Assembly: GCF_000189635.1 (NCBI RefSeq)
Contig: NW_002476448.1
Location: 1-64,000 of the forward strand
Length of the DNA stretch: 64,000 nucleotides
From: Tetrahymena thermophila SB210
Taxonomy: Eukaryota > Ciliophora > Oligohymenophorea > Hymenostomatida > Tetrahymenidae
Reading direction: 5' to 3'
In this document: piece by piece, positions 38,170 to 50,915 of the stretch
How the letters are laid out: each line of letters begins with the position of its first letter
Numbering within the stretch: position 1 is the first letter of the stretch
The notes under the pieces: model-generated
What the model saw: the letters and a program-made list of their open reading frames with translations, nothing else
What the model was told of the DNA's origin: nothing
Database searches by the model: none
Translations under genes and position numbers: made by a program

Positions 38170-39278
38170 TCAATCAGGCAATATATATTTTGTTCTGAAA
38201 ATAAAAGTTTGTTCTTTCAATTTTAGATTTATTTCACCAATCTCTTTGATTTTTTTACAATTTGAGTTAATTTTTTATCTTTTTAACTTTAAAAAAATAA
38301 GTTATTCATATTTTTGTAAATTGAATAAAAATACTTCAAAAGCAATCTTATCGAATAAATTTAGTTGCAACTTTATAGAACTTTGCACATAGAAAAGTAT
38401 CCTTCAAAATCAATTTTATTACAGCTAAAAATAAAATATATTTATAGATCATTTTAAAATTTGTCTAATTAATTTACAATAACTCAAGAGTGTAAGATTT
38501 TAAGTTCTTACATTATGAAATTGAAGTAGATAACTCCAAAGCCCCTTCATTATTAATTTCGTTGCATCTATTTGATCGAATTATTCAGTTAAAATATAAA
38601 ATTTTCAAATAATTACATTAAATCTAGACACAAATTTTTCAAATTATAGCAGAGAGGCAAGCACTAGCTAAAATTTTAAATATCTTCAGATTTAATTTAA
38701 TTTGATCTTTTATATTTAATAAGTATTAAATTTTTTTTTTAATTTAAATAAAAACAACTCCAAATTTATTGAAAATTGATTAAGCAATTTGCATCCTACA
38801 ATTGCTTTAGCTATTTCATCTAAACCCTCTTTGCCAATTTAGTTAAATCTTAAATATAAAATAAAAAATAATTTAATTTTTGATAATTTTAATTTTAAGC
38901 ACTGCAAATTGATTTAGAGTTATATAATCTGAAGACATTGATGCAGTTTCTAGCTAAGTTATAGAACTCCTTAACTTTAAATCCATTTATATCTTTCAAT
39001 TATATTTTAAAATAATATATAATTAAGTTTATATTATGATCTAATTTTGTTTAAATAATTTAAAATCATTGAAAAAAAATAAAAATAATTGAACAAATAT
39101 TTTTAAAAAAATATTTATTTCTAGAAGATTAATTCATAAACTTCTTACTATAAGTCTATTTAAATATTTTTGATGTTAGAAACTTCTGATTCTATAAACT
39201 TTAAATATAAAAGATAATATAAATGAAATTATTTAAATTAATTGAAAGTTTTACTTGTTGAAGGTTTTCAAAAAACAT
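38170..39278 (-). CDS. Leucine-rich repeat protein, one LRR per 90-nt exon (complete)
   Basis: Eight exons: 39278-39255, 39198-39149, 38992-38903, 38848-38759, 38706-38617, 38567-38478, 38424-38335, 38278-38170. They sum to 211 codons including stop, 210 residues. Exons 3-7 are each exactly 90 nt, start and end in phase 2, and encode one 30-residue LRR apiece. Examples are FNQIGKEGLDEIAKAIVGCK, CNEINNEGALELSTSISQCK and CNKIDFEGYFSMCKVLQSCN, each ending in a strand like LKSYTLEL or IYSIRLLL. The last exon holds a decayed repeat and a short tail (RTKYILPD). There is no signal peptide or other domain, so it is presumably an intracellular binding scaffold. Layout and phase match the array at 1-1730, but repeats here are highly diverged and most introns are only 49-56 bp. 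One donor (GTTGTT, at 38758) is weak. Confidence 0.75.
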
Positions 39279-40027
39279 TATTTTTTAAAGCAAACAAATT
39301 ATTTATTTTGTGAATTTAATTTATTTTTAAATTGAAAAAAAAATTATGGAGTACTTTTTTAATAATTAATTTCAAAGCTTAAGAACGAACAGTAAAAATA
39401 TAAAACAAGTAATAAGCAAATAAAGATATTAATAGGTATAAATACAAAGCATTGAATAAAATTATTTTATTTACAGTCAAAAACAGAATTACCTGTCATA
39501 AACTTCCAAAAAGAATATCAGAAGAATATTTATTTACTATAATTAGAAAAATGTAATTTATTATAATTTATGTTAGTAGATTCATTTGATGTTTGTTGGT
39601 TAGCTATTTATTTATTTATAATTTTATTTTATTTTATTTATTTATTTATAAAAAAGAGATATAATAATAATAGAACAACTGAAGTTTGTTTTTTAAAATA
39701 AATTCTATTATTTAGTTATTATTAAAAATAAAGAATATTTTAAAGTTATTAATAATAAATCTTATTTTGAAACTTCATTGTCTTTTATTTATCTCTACAA
39801 GAATTAAATGTTTTTATAATTGGTTGGTTGATTCATTAGTAATATTTTACTTACTAATTTTATTTTATTTTAAATATTTCAAAAGTCAAAATTTTTTAAA
39901 TAAAGGGTTTGTTTGTTTTTAGATTAAAAGCTTATAAATACTTATTATTTATTCATTTGTAAATATTTCAAAACGCATTTTCTATTGTTATTTTTAGTGG
40001 GCTCCTTAATAATATTTTTACTTTTTT
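39279..40027. other. Intergenic
   Basis: AT-rich spacer upstream of the LRR gene and downstream of the VAP gene. No feature. Confidence 0.55.
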
Positions 40028-41080
40028 TCAATTTCCTAAGTAAATTCCTATTAGCAGTGAAATAATTGCAATAATTATAGCTGAAATTGGTTGAATTCCA
40101 TTTATGCTTTTTGATTTATTTACTTAATTTTCTGAATTATTTAGTTATTCTTGCTTTTTGTTTAGTAGCTTCCAATCCTGTTCCAGCTTTTTTCTTTCTT
40201 GATTGAGGACAAATAATTGCTTGTCTTACTCATCTACTTTCATAACTAGTTTTTCATATAGCTATTTGTAATCATCTTAAGTAGGAGAACCCGAACCCTA
40301 AATACTGTTCATATTTTCATTTGCAAATCCATTTATAGAACTTGTATACTTTTGCTTATTAACTTGAGAGTAAAATAAATTTTAATCACTAAATTTGGAA
40401 CCTATTCCATTTACTTGACTCGAACGTTTAGAAGATAATGATGTCAATTAAGCAGATTTTGCAGTCATAGGAGACTATGATGCTGATAATTTTGGAGAAG
40501 TAGAGCGTTAATTTAGAGGAGAAAAGTTAATTTATTATTGGTTATTCTATTTATTTATATTTCCTGTTAAAGAATCTATTTTTTAAGCTGTGGTTAGCAT
40601 GTGATCCATCCCCTGATTATCTTGTATTTCAATTGTAAAATGATTTTTTTTAATGTTAAACTAAAAGGTATTTTGATCTATATAATGCCAGAAATCATAA
40701 ATAGATTAACACTACTCTAATTGATAAATCTACTTGAGCTAAGGAGTAAATTCGATATATCTTACTTCAAATAGATCTTTTGGCGTAAACAAGTTAATGC
40801 TAACTAATTTAAAATCAATTTTTATCTGACTACCAACTTCAATGATGTGACAAGGATTCACCAAACGATAGTTTTTAGGACGATTTCCTCTTATTTTATA
40901 TATAATTGGGTTCTATACCTAGCTGTTTATTAAATTTAAAGATCCTATGCCTATTTTATTTGATACAGATTATTACTTAAAAGCGGATGAACCATTTTGT
41001 TATGGATTATCTTCTACTATCTGCAATTTGATAGATTTAGAAGAAAACTGTAGAATATCCGCCGAGTTAAACCTATCCAT
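40028..41080 (-). CDS. VAP-like (MSP domain) tail-anchored membrane protein
   Basis: Single exon, 350 residues. Residues about 12-125 form a major-sperm-protein domain: ILQFSSKSIKLQI, then NPIIYKIRGNRPKNYRLVNP and LFTPKDLFEVRYIEFTP. These resemble the immunoglobulin-like strands and NP/TxP turn motifs of VAP proteins. A Ser/Asn/Gln-rich linker follows (about 165-270), then a coiled coil (DDYKQLYEKLVMKVDEQDKQ through KKLEQDWKLLNKKQEQ). A C-terminal hydrophobic anchor, ISAIIIAIISLLIGIYLG, ends three residues from the stop. VAPs sit in the ER membrane and recruit FFAT-motif lipid-transfer proteins to contact sites. Domain order is exactly that of VAP-A/B and Scs2, with a longer linker. Confidence 0.87.
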
Positions 41081-42373
41081 AATTTATTTAATAAATAAAG
41101 CTAGAGAGATTCTAATAAATTGTATTTAGACTTTAAAAATTGTAAATAAAACCCTATTTATTATTTGTTTAGCGATTTATTAAAAATACTTAATTCTTTC
41201 TTACTTTTCGATATAATAAAAGCTTAATTTTTTAATGATTAAAGTACAAAATTTATTTCTTGAAATACAATCAATCAATAAATGAATATATATGTATTAA
41301 TTCACTCACCCATTAATTCATTTGAAAACCAGCAAGAAGAGTGAGTTAAGAATTGTTTGCTTATTATTTTGACTTTATATCTAATATTATTAAAATTTAG
41401 GTTTACCAAAAAAATATCATTTATTTTGTTAGCTAAAAAAGAAAGTGATTGACAGTCAGTCAGCGCATTTATATTAATATTAAAATAGATGACATGTATT
41501 TATTTTAGTGATACGTTTTTAAAGCATAAATAACAAAGATACATCCATTACTATTCAAGCATAAAATTACATTTTAAAAATACTTTTTATGGTATTTGCT
41601 TATTTAAAGTATTTATTTATCTATTTATTTTTTATTCTTTAAAATAAATTATTATTTTATAAATTTTAATGTTAAATATTTAAATTATGTTTAAAGTATT
41701 AAGAGCGAAAATAACCTTTAATTTCCAAAGGTGAGTGAATAACGAATAAATTAATATTAATTCGATTATTTATTTAATATTTGTAATTATTAAGCACTTA
41801 AAATAATAATTTACACGTTCACTCTTCTGAAAATAAATGAAAGTGGGGATGGATTATCAAATAAATTTAAATTTGTAAAAAATAATTATAATTGAAAAAA
41901 AAGTGATTAAATATAAAAAGGAAATATTTAATTTGTCATAGATTTTATGAAATAAGATACTAAGATTTGAATATGAAATAGGTAATAACTATATATAAAA
42001 GTAAAAGAGATAAGAGAAATTGTGCTAATAATATGCTATCTAGCTAGTTAGGTATTCAGAAAAATATTTCTGGAATAAATAACGAATAAATAATATAAAG
42101 TATTAAGTTAATTATAAGATTAGGAAGTTTATTAATTTTAATAAATATTATTTTAGTTTATATGGCTAAATATTTTAACTATCATCATAATTGATATTGA
42201 TTTGTTATTTTTATACTACTTTTGAATATTTTAAGATCAATTTTATTGAATATGGTCTGATTTATCTTATTATTTTTGTAGTTTTTATAATAATTTGAAT
42301 CGATTAATCGTTCGTGGTTATAGTATATAGTATTGAGTTTAAATAAATAAATAGAGTATCAAACAATTAGATT
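41081..42373. other. Intergenic, ~1.3 kb
   Basis: AT-rich. No coding or RNA signal I can support. Confidence 0.55.
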
Positions 42374-44079
42374 TCAGTTTTTCAATGCCTATATTCTCAT
42401 GAGATTGTTTTGATTGTAGCTATCTTAAATATTTAAGCTTAATATATTTGTGTTGAATGGTTCTTTTATCATAGATTTGTTAGATTGTTATGAGCTTGTA
42501 GACTCAGTTAAGTTTTCATCGTAGCCTTCTTAAAATATGTTTACAAGCTTTTAAGGATGCTGCATTAATTTTTTCATATATTTCATTTTTATATTAGATA
42601 TGTCCTTGTAGTTTTAAAAATATTCTTCGATCAATTCCTCCTAAAAATTCATAAATCAAAAAATATTTTAAAATTCGAGTTCAGTTTTAAAAGTTTTTAA
42701 ATATGTTGAAATCAAAGCCAAATTTTTTTACAGGTAAAAAATAAAAATAAATGTGCTATTTAATTACTTCATATTAGAGTTTTTCGAAGTTTTGAGGTAT
42801 TTTTTCTTTACTTGTGACGATTCTCAAGTGTAATTAATTTAGAGATTTTTGAATCTAATTAGTTAATATTAAAAATATAAGAAAAAGAATACATTTAATA
42901 ATATAATAAATTGTTTAATTATTTATTTACCTTTTGCGTATATTCTTTTTAGTTTCTTTCATCTGTGATGACAATTCTCGCAATCAAAAAGTCTTCTTTA
43001 TTTTTCTTCAGTTGGGTTTTCATGAGCAAATTTTATATGCAGTAAGTTATTTTATTCTATTAGTTTAAATAAAAATAAAATATAGGATTGATTATTCACA
43101 TAGTAAAGTAACTTACACATTATTTTAGGATGGATTTGTTGTAAAATAGCTCGAAAACTCTTGGAAACTACAAAAATAGATATAGCGGGTGTAAAATCTT
43201 TTTGTTATATTACATTAAGATTAATTATTTAAATTACAAGTAGTAGTTAAAAGAAAAGCACAATAGAAAGACGAAAGGTTGGAGATATAAATGGAAATTT
43301 AGTTAAAATTTAGAAATAAATATATAAGCTAAAAAGCAAACTAAATATACTTTGTGTCTTATTTTCTTAGAAGTAAGGTAGTTGACAAGACCTTCTGTTT
43401 CATCGCAAAGGTCTCTCTGTTCCTTCAAGTAATATGGAATAAATGGTTCAATAAGCAGTGCATTATCAATCTAAATTCAGATGAAAAAATATTTTAGCAT
43501 AGGTTTGATGAAGGTTTATTTGTAACTTATCGCAACTGAAATGAAAATTAAATATTTCATTGTTTTACTGAAATTATCAAAGCGCGAATTAAGTAAAATG
43601 GTTCAATAATTACATTGAAAACATTCAAAGTTGTAAAATGTAAAAGGTAAAAATGAAATGATGAATAAATTTATTCACACGGTTTTGAGGCACAATTTTA
43701 ATGATATTTTTTAAATGAATAAATATAAGAAAGTAAAATAAAATAATATTTTTACACGTTAGCTAAATTTCTTTTTTCTTCCAAAAATGAGGATTCCAGA
43801 TGACACAAGAACATAGTGGATGTTAGATGGATTCGATTAACTTGATATACAAACTACTAAGTGAAGTTATTTTCCCTATATTTATTACAAAATTAATTAA
43901 TTAGTTAAATTCTTCCTCTTCCTAATTCTGCTTAATTTTTTTTTTTATTTTTGATTGATTTTTTTAAAATTTGCGAAAAAATTCAAAGACATTTAAGGAA
44001 AAATGCATCCATAATAAAAGTGGGAAGTAGGTGGATATGTGCAAATACAGTCTTTTAATTTATTTATCAGCCATTGCAT
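42374..44079 (-). CDS. Unidentified multi-exon gene
   Basis: Proposed exons: 44079-44049, 43930-43758, 43470-43351, 43167-43117, 43056-42931, 42854-42768, 42640-42374. They sum to 285 codons including stop, 284 residues. The last six exons are well supported by consistent phases and protein-like composition (IDNALLIEPFIPYYLKEQ, FPRVFELFYNKSIL, KKNKEDFLIARIVITDER). The first two rest on frame, an MQWLINKLKD start and a donor GTATTT, and are less sure. The protein looks helical and soluble, with a Ser/Asn/Gln-rich tail. There is no signal peptide, membrane span or motif I recognise. The neighbour upstream on the same strand (44647-45907) is also unidentified, and I cannot exclude that the two are one larger gene. 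Confidence 0.6.
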
Positions 44080-44646
44080 TTAGTAATGTTATGTTAACGT
44101 AATAATCAAAAGAAAGCAAAATTAATAAGATCACTTCACTGTTTATTAATCTATTTAAATTTGTGAAGAGAAAATAAAAAGAGATAGAGTGAGAAAAATA
44201 AATTAATAAACAAGCAAGTACTCAAATTTTTTGCATTTCTATTAAGTAAGTGCATGATCAGCTTAATATCTCATCAGCAAGGAATTTTTTTTAAAGACTT
44301 CAAAAATAAATTTTAATTTTGATTTTCTTCTATCTTTAATCAAAATATTCGCAAAATTAGATAGATAGATAAATGAATGAATAGAAAAGTAATTTACTAG
44401 TTAGTTATTTTTTTTGCTAATTGTGATTATTTAAAAGCAATAATTTTTAAAAATTGTTAAGAAGGATAGGAGGACTGATAAAAATAAAATATCATTCAAT
44501 CTATCTTTCTATTAATTATAGTAAATTTTTGTAATTATTTACTAATTTATAGACTGAAATCTTTAAAACTGTGAACAAAATTAAAATTTTTTCATTAAAT
44601 TTTTGTATTTATTCAATTCTTTATTCTCATATATCATTTTTATTAC

Positions 44647-45907
44647 CTTTAAAGTATGACTAGTTTCACCAACTCTGATTCCTTTTACTGTGCACTCTCT
44701 CAAATGAAAATTGAAAGAGTTTTTTCCCTTTATATCTACGTTTGAGAAGTCTCCTGAAAGAATTCCACCAAATACCATGATTTCAGCTCTGAGCTAGTCA
44801 ATAGGATAAAAACTAACTTAGCTGACTTTGATTTTAGGAATATTTATATTTTTATACCAAACATACTCCTTGTTATCGAAATTGTATTCTATGTTCAAAT
44901 TGTCATTAAATGAAGCTTCAAATTTTGGAGTTCTCTCACTCTTTTCTGTCTAACTTTCGTTAAAGGGCAATCCAAGCCATTAAAATTCAGTAGGGTTTTA
45001 AATTAATTGATTCAAACTGTGGAAATTCTTCTTAAGAAAGAGTCCAATTTTTTATTTAGAATTTTGAACTTACATTGCTAAAAATATGTGTTTTTTGCAG
45101 GTTTATCAAATATTTTTTCTTGCAAGAATAAAGAAAAATGGAAGAAATAACTTAATCTACAGATTATATTTGATTCAAGAGGAAATTATTTTGTGAATAA
45201 TGTTAAGAAAGAATCGCAAGAAATAAAATATTGCAGTTTGTTGTTTTGTTTATTATTATTGTTATCAATATTGTAATTTGATTTATTGCCTTTTTTTTTT
45301 TGTTTGGGTATTTTTTTATATTTTAATTTATTATTACTTTTAAAACTCAAGTATCAAAAAATTCATCTAAACCTTACTATACATTCCTGTTATGCTCTTC
45401 CCATTTCATGTAAAAAGTAATATATTTAAAATTAATTAATGCAAATCATTATTTGATGGGTAAACAAATCACCTATCTATTTCTCTCACTCTTTCTCGTT
45501 TGTTTGTTTTGTTTTGTTTTATTGATTGCTTGTTTGTTTGTTTATTTATTTATTTTGCTTGTTTCATATCACATTTAATCAAAATTTATTCGATTTCCTC
45601 ACAATATTAATATTTAATTTTTAATTTAGTTTGATTGTTCTCCTCTATTCTTTTTTACAAATTACTCACTATATGTATATAATGATTTAAACTGAAATTC
45701 TTCCTCTCCAAATTTTATTTTAGACACCAAGTACATAAAATCCCACAAAGAGTTGATGATAGAATAGTAATTTTTCAATTTTATGCTGCAAAGTAACTTC
45801 ATTAAAGTAATATTAGTAGTCTCTTTGAGAGGTATCTGCAAAGATTTTGTTACTCTTAAATGAAAAAGCTGACTTAAAAATAGACCTAAACAGTCATAAA
45901 CAGTCAT
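44647..45907 (-). CDS. Unidentified gene, 3' end uncertain
   Basis: Exon 1 (45907-45670) starts MTVYDCLGLFLSQLFHLRV and ends at a strong donor, GTGAGT, in phase 1. Exon 2 (45077-44647) follows a TTTTTAG acceptor with matching phase and encodes about 143 residues, including KIGLFLKKNFHSLNQLIQNP, EYVWYKNINIPKIKVSQVSF and MVFGGILSGDFSNVDIKG. The second part looks beta-rich. A donor GTAATA ends exon 2. A 9-nt last exon at 44492-44500 (Ile-Glu-stop) would close the frame at 226 codons, but reading through instead stays open far into noncoding sequence, so the terminus is undecided. The 592-bp intron is long and could hide another exon; exon 1 alone also reads to a TGA at 45599. Family not recognised. 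Confidence 0.5.
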
Positions 45908-48614
45908 GTCATATTTTTAATTTTTACCAGTAAAAAGTAACGAATTTCTATTATTTTTTTTTACAAACTCAATTTAGAAATATTTTTTGAAAATTCAGAA
46001 GAGGCTTAAACAAGTTTTAAGGAAATAATACTTCTTTCAAGTGAAGCTGTTGAGAAAAATATAGCAATACATGAACTAAGCATTCAAAAAAATTTGATTA
46101 AGATGTTATGAAATAGTGCCTTAATACTTATTATGCTGATCATTTTGATTTATGATTTTGATTTCTAGCTAATTTTTAAAAAAAGTGGGGAATGCTTGAT
46201 TTAATAGATTATTTGTTTGTTTGTTTGCTTTTAAATAATGTGCAATTTTTTTATTTTAATTATAACTCAGTTCAATTAAATTTTTTTTTTCCTCTCTGTC
46301 TCTATCTATCTATCCTTTCACTGTTTTAATAAAATAGATACTTATTAAATTAATGAACAAATATACTTTTAAAAAAAACAGAGATTTATTTATTTAATTA
46401 TTCAAATAATATAGTTTTATTCTTTCTAATTATTAAATTAACGAATTTTTATTCAACTCATTTTCAAATTAAATTTTACTAATCAACTTACTAACAAATT
46501 TTGGAGATGTAAAAACTGAATTAAAGCATACATAGTGTCTGTTTCTCAACCTGAGTCTCTGAAGAAAAAGCAAATATAAAGTAGAAAGAAAAATTTGCAA
46601 AATTATAAATCAATCAAAGAGGAAACATTAAACATAAATAGTGGAAAAAAGAAGAGGGGGGAAATTAAAGGAACGAGATGTAATTAGTAATCTTCAAATA
46701 TTGAATTATTTAATTTAATCAATTTAATTACTTTTTTTGCTATATTTATAATTCTTTATGAACTTGCAAAATATATTTATTCCATACATAAAGAAAAATA
46801 ACAAGAAGGCTATAAAATATTTTAGTTTACTTCATTTTTACTTACTAAACATTTTTAAAAGTGTATTCCTTCAATATAAAAATTTGCTTTGATAAAAATT
46901 TTATAATTATTATAGAGTATAGATTAGTGATATGTTGGTTAATAATTATTTATCAAATCATCAACTGTTTGTTTATTTGATTAACTATAATTTTTTTCTC
47001 ATCTTCTAGTTTTTTGACTCTGAAAAGTTATTATTTACATTCAAAAAATAATTCTCATTATTTAATCATCTAGTTAATTTTTTATATTTGTCTCATTATT
47101 TATGTTAGTATTATTTATTTTAATTCTTCCATATACTAAAAATATGAAATAAATAAGACTTCTCTCTGTATACTAATTCATTTTTTTATATAGGAGAGAA
47201 AGGAGAATTGAAATTCATAGGAACAGTTTTTAAAAAGAACGTACTATGTATGCAGATGATGAATAAAGATAATTTTTATTTATTTACCCAAAATTAATTT
47301 TTATCGAAAATACAAAATACAAAATCAACTAATCAAGATTACTCTCATTTTAATTAATTTATTTTCATGTTTTTTTGGTAATAAAAAGTGAAGATTTCCA
47401 AAATAACTTTAATCAATTTTTCCTCTAAAAAAAAGTATTATGCATATCAAATATGTTACAACCTGAAAAAATTAAAAGCTAGACAATTTTTGAAAAAGAA
47501 TTTTAGAATTTACCTATTTTTTTTATTCTTCTAGAAGAAAATATAAGAATAAAAAAATAATGATAAAGCAATTAAAAAAAACTTTACATGTTTAATAAGA
47601 ATTTTGAGCTATTAAAATAAAAAGAGTTCATGTGCTAAACTAGCCTGAATTTTTCTGAAAAAAACTAAAATTATTTTTTTGAAAGTATTTTATTAAAAAA
47701 AATAAAATTTTAAAGTGAAAAGTTTGTAAATTTTAAAATTATTTTTCTTGATCTTTGATTAAAATATCTGAAAAACATAAAAATAACACATTGTATGAAG
47801 TTTAAGTTTTTTAATTTTTGATATTGAGGGTTAATTAATCATTTAAAATCTTAATAAAATGATTTTAATATTTTTATTTACTAATAATTCATTCATTAAT
47901 TTTAAGAATTAATTTTGTTTTTTTATTCATTTTTATAGATTTCTCTTGATTGTTTGAATTAAAATGATTTGTTTGGCAAAATAGAATATTCAAATATAGC
48001 TTTCTTTACTGCTAACTTTTCAATCAAGGATTAATAAGTAAGTGTTAGTTGTAAAAATAATCATTTATAAACGTTTTTATTTTGGTTGATTTTTATTAGA
48101 GTTTTAAAATGAAGATATAAGAAAATGTACGAAAGTATGCAATTAATTATTTGCTCTTTTTAAATGCATTAATTTTAAAACTATAATAATATGGCAAATT
48201 TATGGGAAAATAAATAAATAAATAAATCATTATTACTGAAGAAAAAAATATTGATCTATGAAAAAAAGCTTATTTATTTGTTGCATTTTTTTAGAAAAGT
48301 GGTTATTCAATAGTTATAATGTAATTTGTATGTTTTTATTGGCTATTTATGATTAGGTTAAAATTTAGATCTAATTGATATGATTGATTAATATATATTT
48401 AATTAATTAATTACATGTTTAATTTATTTACAGACATATAATACCCAAATTTAGTAGTTTATTTGTAATAATTTAGTTTTTTTTTCAAATATTTGCAGTA
48501 TTTGTATACTTAATTAGTTATTTTATGAAAGAAATGTTTATATTTATTTTGTCTTTCTATTTTTCATTGACAGATAGATAGATAGGTAAGTAGGTTTATA
48601 CTCTCGTTTTTAAG
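45908..48614. other. Gene-poor stretch, ~2.7 kb
   Basis: AT-rich. A plus-strand frame without ATG runs from about 46517 to 46930 (see rejected items). Otherwise nothing. Confidence 0.5.
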
Positions 48615-49433
48615 TCATGGAAGTTCAATATTATCACGAATTTATTCTAGTTTTGCTATTTTTTGCATAAATAACTTTAATTCAACCACATTTTTTTTGT
48701 GCTCTTTGTCTAAGAAGTTTAAGATATCTTTGTAATACTTCAATACTTAGGTGCGGTATTTATTTTCTAATTCCAAGTGTCTCTTTAACTATTCTACATT
48801 GTTGTTAATATCATCATTAATAGACTAAGCAGAGACATTTTCAGTTGAGCCTCCCATTGCTTACTATTAAACTATGTCATAAGTTTGTTACAATTTTTAA
48901 TTATTTTCTTTAACCTTTTCTTTGAATTTCTTTAAGTCTCTGATGTTTTATGCAAAATTAACTAATTCATTAGGAGGATTAGGCAAGTTTTCAGGTAGCT
49001 GAGCCTTCAGCATTTCATCAACAGACTGATCTTCAATACCTAAATTCATAGTGAGACGAAAGATTTTCTACTTATCAAAAATCTTGTGATCAATCCACAA
49101 TTTAGTCAGCTTTAATATCTCATTCTTCAACTTGCTATGCTCAGTGTCTTTAATACCCAAAACATTTTGCAATATAACGTTGTAGAATCCTTCCTTGAAC
49201 TTTTCATTTTCAGAGCGATAAAGAAGTTCATGTAAAATGAAGAAAAGCCCTATCCTATCCTTCTCAACTCCTCTCTTTTCCAAAAACACTTAATCCCATA
49301 ATTTTGTGAAATCCTCTCTATAATCCTCACTGCAATATTGCAACAAAATTGTACTGGAATCCTTAATCGAATTGATAGTAAGATTCACAGATTTGAGAAT
49401 CTCATACACTTTAGTTTTCTGATCCTAATTCAT
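48615..49433 (-). CDS. CID-domain protein (RPRD1/Rtt103-like Pol II CTD binder)
   Basis: Single exon, 272 residues. The N-terminal ~135 residues are an eight-helix CTD-interaction domain by pattern: VYEILKSVNLTINSIKDSST, FTKLWDQVFLEKRGVEKDRI, GLFFILHELLYRSE, FYNVILQNVLGIKD and a final LTKLWIDHKIFD helix, the last matching the W-x-x-R/H-x-I/V-F signature of the family. A coiled coil follows (about residues 170-268: LKKFKEKVKENNQKLQQ, then VEQLKRHLELENKYRTQVLK), as in RPRD1A/B (CREPT). CID proteins bind the phosphorylated RNA polymerase II C-terminal domain and act in termination and 3'-end processing. The fold assignment is by motif; which CTD phospho-form it binds is unknown. Confidence 0.82.
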
Positions 49434-50915
49434 TTTACCCTTCCTATTTCTATATGCTTCTTAATTAATATCTTCCTAATATAATTGCTTCCTTCTTTCT
49501 TTGTTATTTATTTCTTTAAAATTTAAAGTTTGTAATTATTCAATTTTTTTCTTTTTGCGCCTAGAATTCAAAATGAAATTTATTTATATCTAATTCAATA
49601 TATTTCATCAAATTTATTTATAATGATATATATATTCAAGTAATTTTAATACACTTAATATCACTCTGAAACTATCTATATATTTTTTTTTGCTAACAAA
49701 TATTTCCTGCTTGCTATTTCCATCACATTGTCTGTCTATCTATTTATCTGTCTGTTTACCCTCTAATCAACTTAATAATTTTGATGTCTCTTAAATTTTC
49801 TATGCAGTTTTTCTAAAATATCTTTCAATAATTGATTAAGGTGAAACATTACAAATTATTCTTTGATTAAATCATAATTTTTAAATAATTTTATAAAGTT
49901 GAAAAAAAAAAAATTATTTTTTTAAAAAAGAAATAATTTTAATTTACAAAAGATAAATTTAAAAATAAATATGTTTGTTTAAATAAAATTAACTTGATCA
50001 GAGAAACAATAAATAGCAACAAAACTTGTAAAAGTATTAATAGTTATAAAAAGTATTTTTGTAAAATCAATTAAAATATGTAAATATTTTAGAATGCTAT
50101 TTTCTTAATTAAAATAATTTACTTTTATCCTATTTTGCTTTGAAATAACAGTTTTGTATTTTAATGTATTTTAAGAAAGAATTTCAAAAATAAAAATTGA
50201 ATTAAATTTAAAATACAAGTAGAAATATTATAAAAAGAGTGAAAAGAATGAATGCTATTTAATATAAGAATATAAATAGATATATAAATTTATTACAATA
50301 AAATATAATCGTTAAGTCAAATAGCATTCATTTTTCATGCTATTTAAAATAAATTCTCAAAAGAGCAAAAACCGATTTTGTGAAATTAATAATTGATTAA
50401 TTTTTAGAATAATTAATTAGTTGTGATATACGTTTTTGGAATTAATGCTAGTAAAATTATGAAAATATGTTAATAGTGTGATGATATCTTAAAATAGATT
50501 AACAACATTAATAATTATTATTAAAGCTTAGCTAGGAAAATTACATTAGAAAAGATGAAAAAGAAAAGAATTATTGGTAATTAATGGTGATTGATTGCGA
50601 TTTTAATAAATAGAGTTTTTTAGTTGAGAGAATAATTTCATTATAGCTTATTTGTTTATTTATTTAGGTAGGCTAAGCTAATTAATTAATATAGATAATT
50701 AATTAGATGAGGAGGAAGTCAAATAATAGATTTGATTATTTTTAAGGGAATTTTAATTATATTTTAAATATAGCGAATGAATTGAGTTTTTTATTAGAAT
50801 TTGAATGATTTCTCACAAATAAAGAAATACGTCAAATTTAATCTATTTAAAATCACTGAGTAGTGAGTGAATATTTTTTCGTTAGTCTTTTTTGTGTTAT
50901 TTCATAAATTAATTT
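49434..50915. other. Intergenic, ~1.5 kb
   Basis: AT-rich. It contains an inverted repeat (about 50248-50260 and 50319-50331) whose arm word ATGCTATTT recurs at 50338. No gene. Confidence 0.55.
50248..50331. repeat. Inverted repeat, 13-bp arms
   Basis: ATGAATGCTATTT on the left pairs with AAATAGCATTCAT on the right across a 58-base loop. The word ATGCTATTT appears once more directly after the right arm. It could form a hairpin; no function is evident. Confidence 0.65.

Noticed and set aside
46517-46930. Plus-strand frame of ~135 codons with a hydrophobic segment and a Lys-rich start
   Set aside because: It has no ATG in frame and no credible upstream exon; long TGA-free runs occur by chance here. 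It is the best of the rejected frames, and a transcript over it would change my view.
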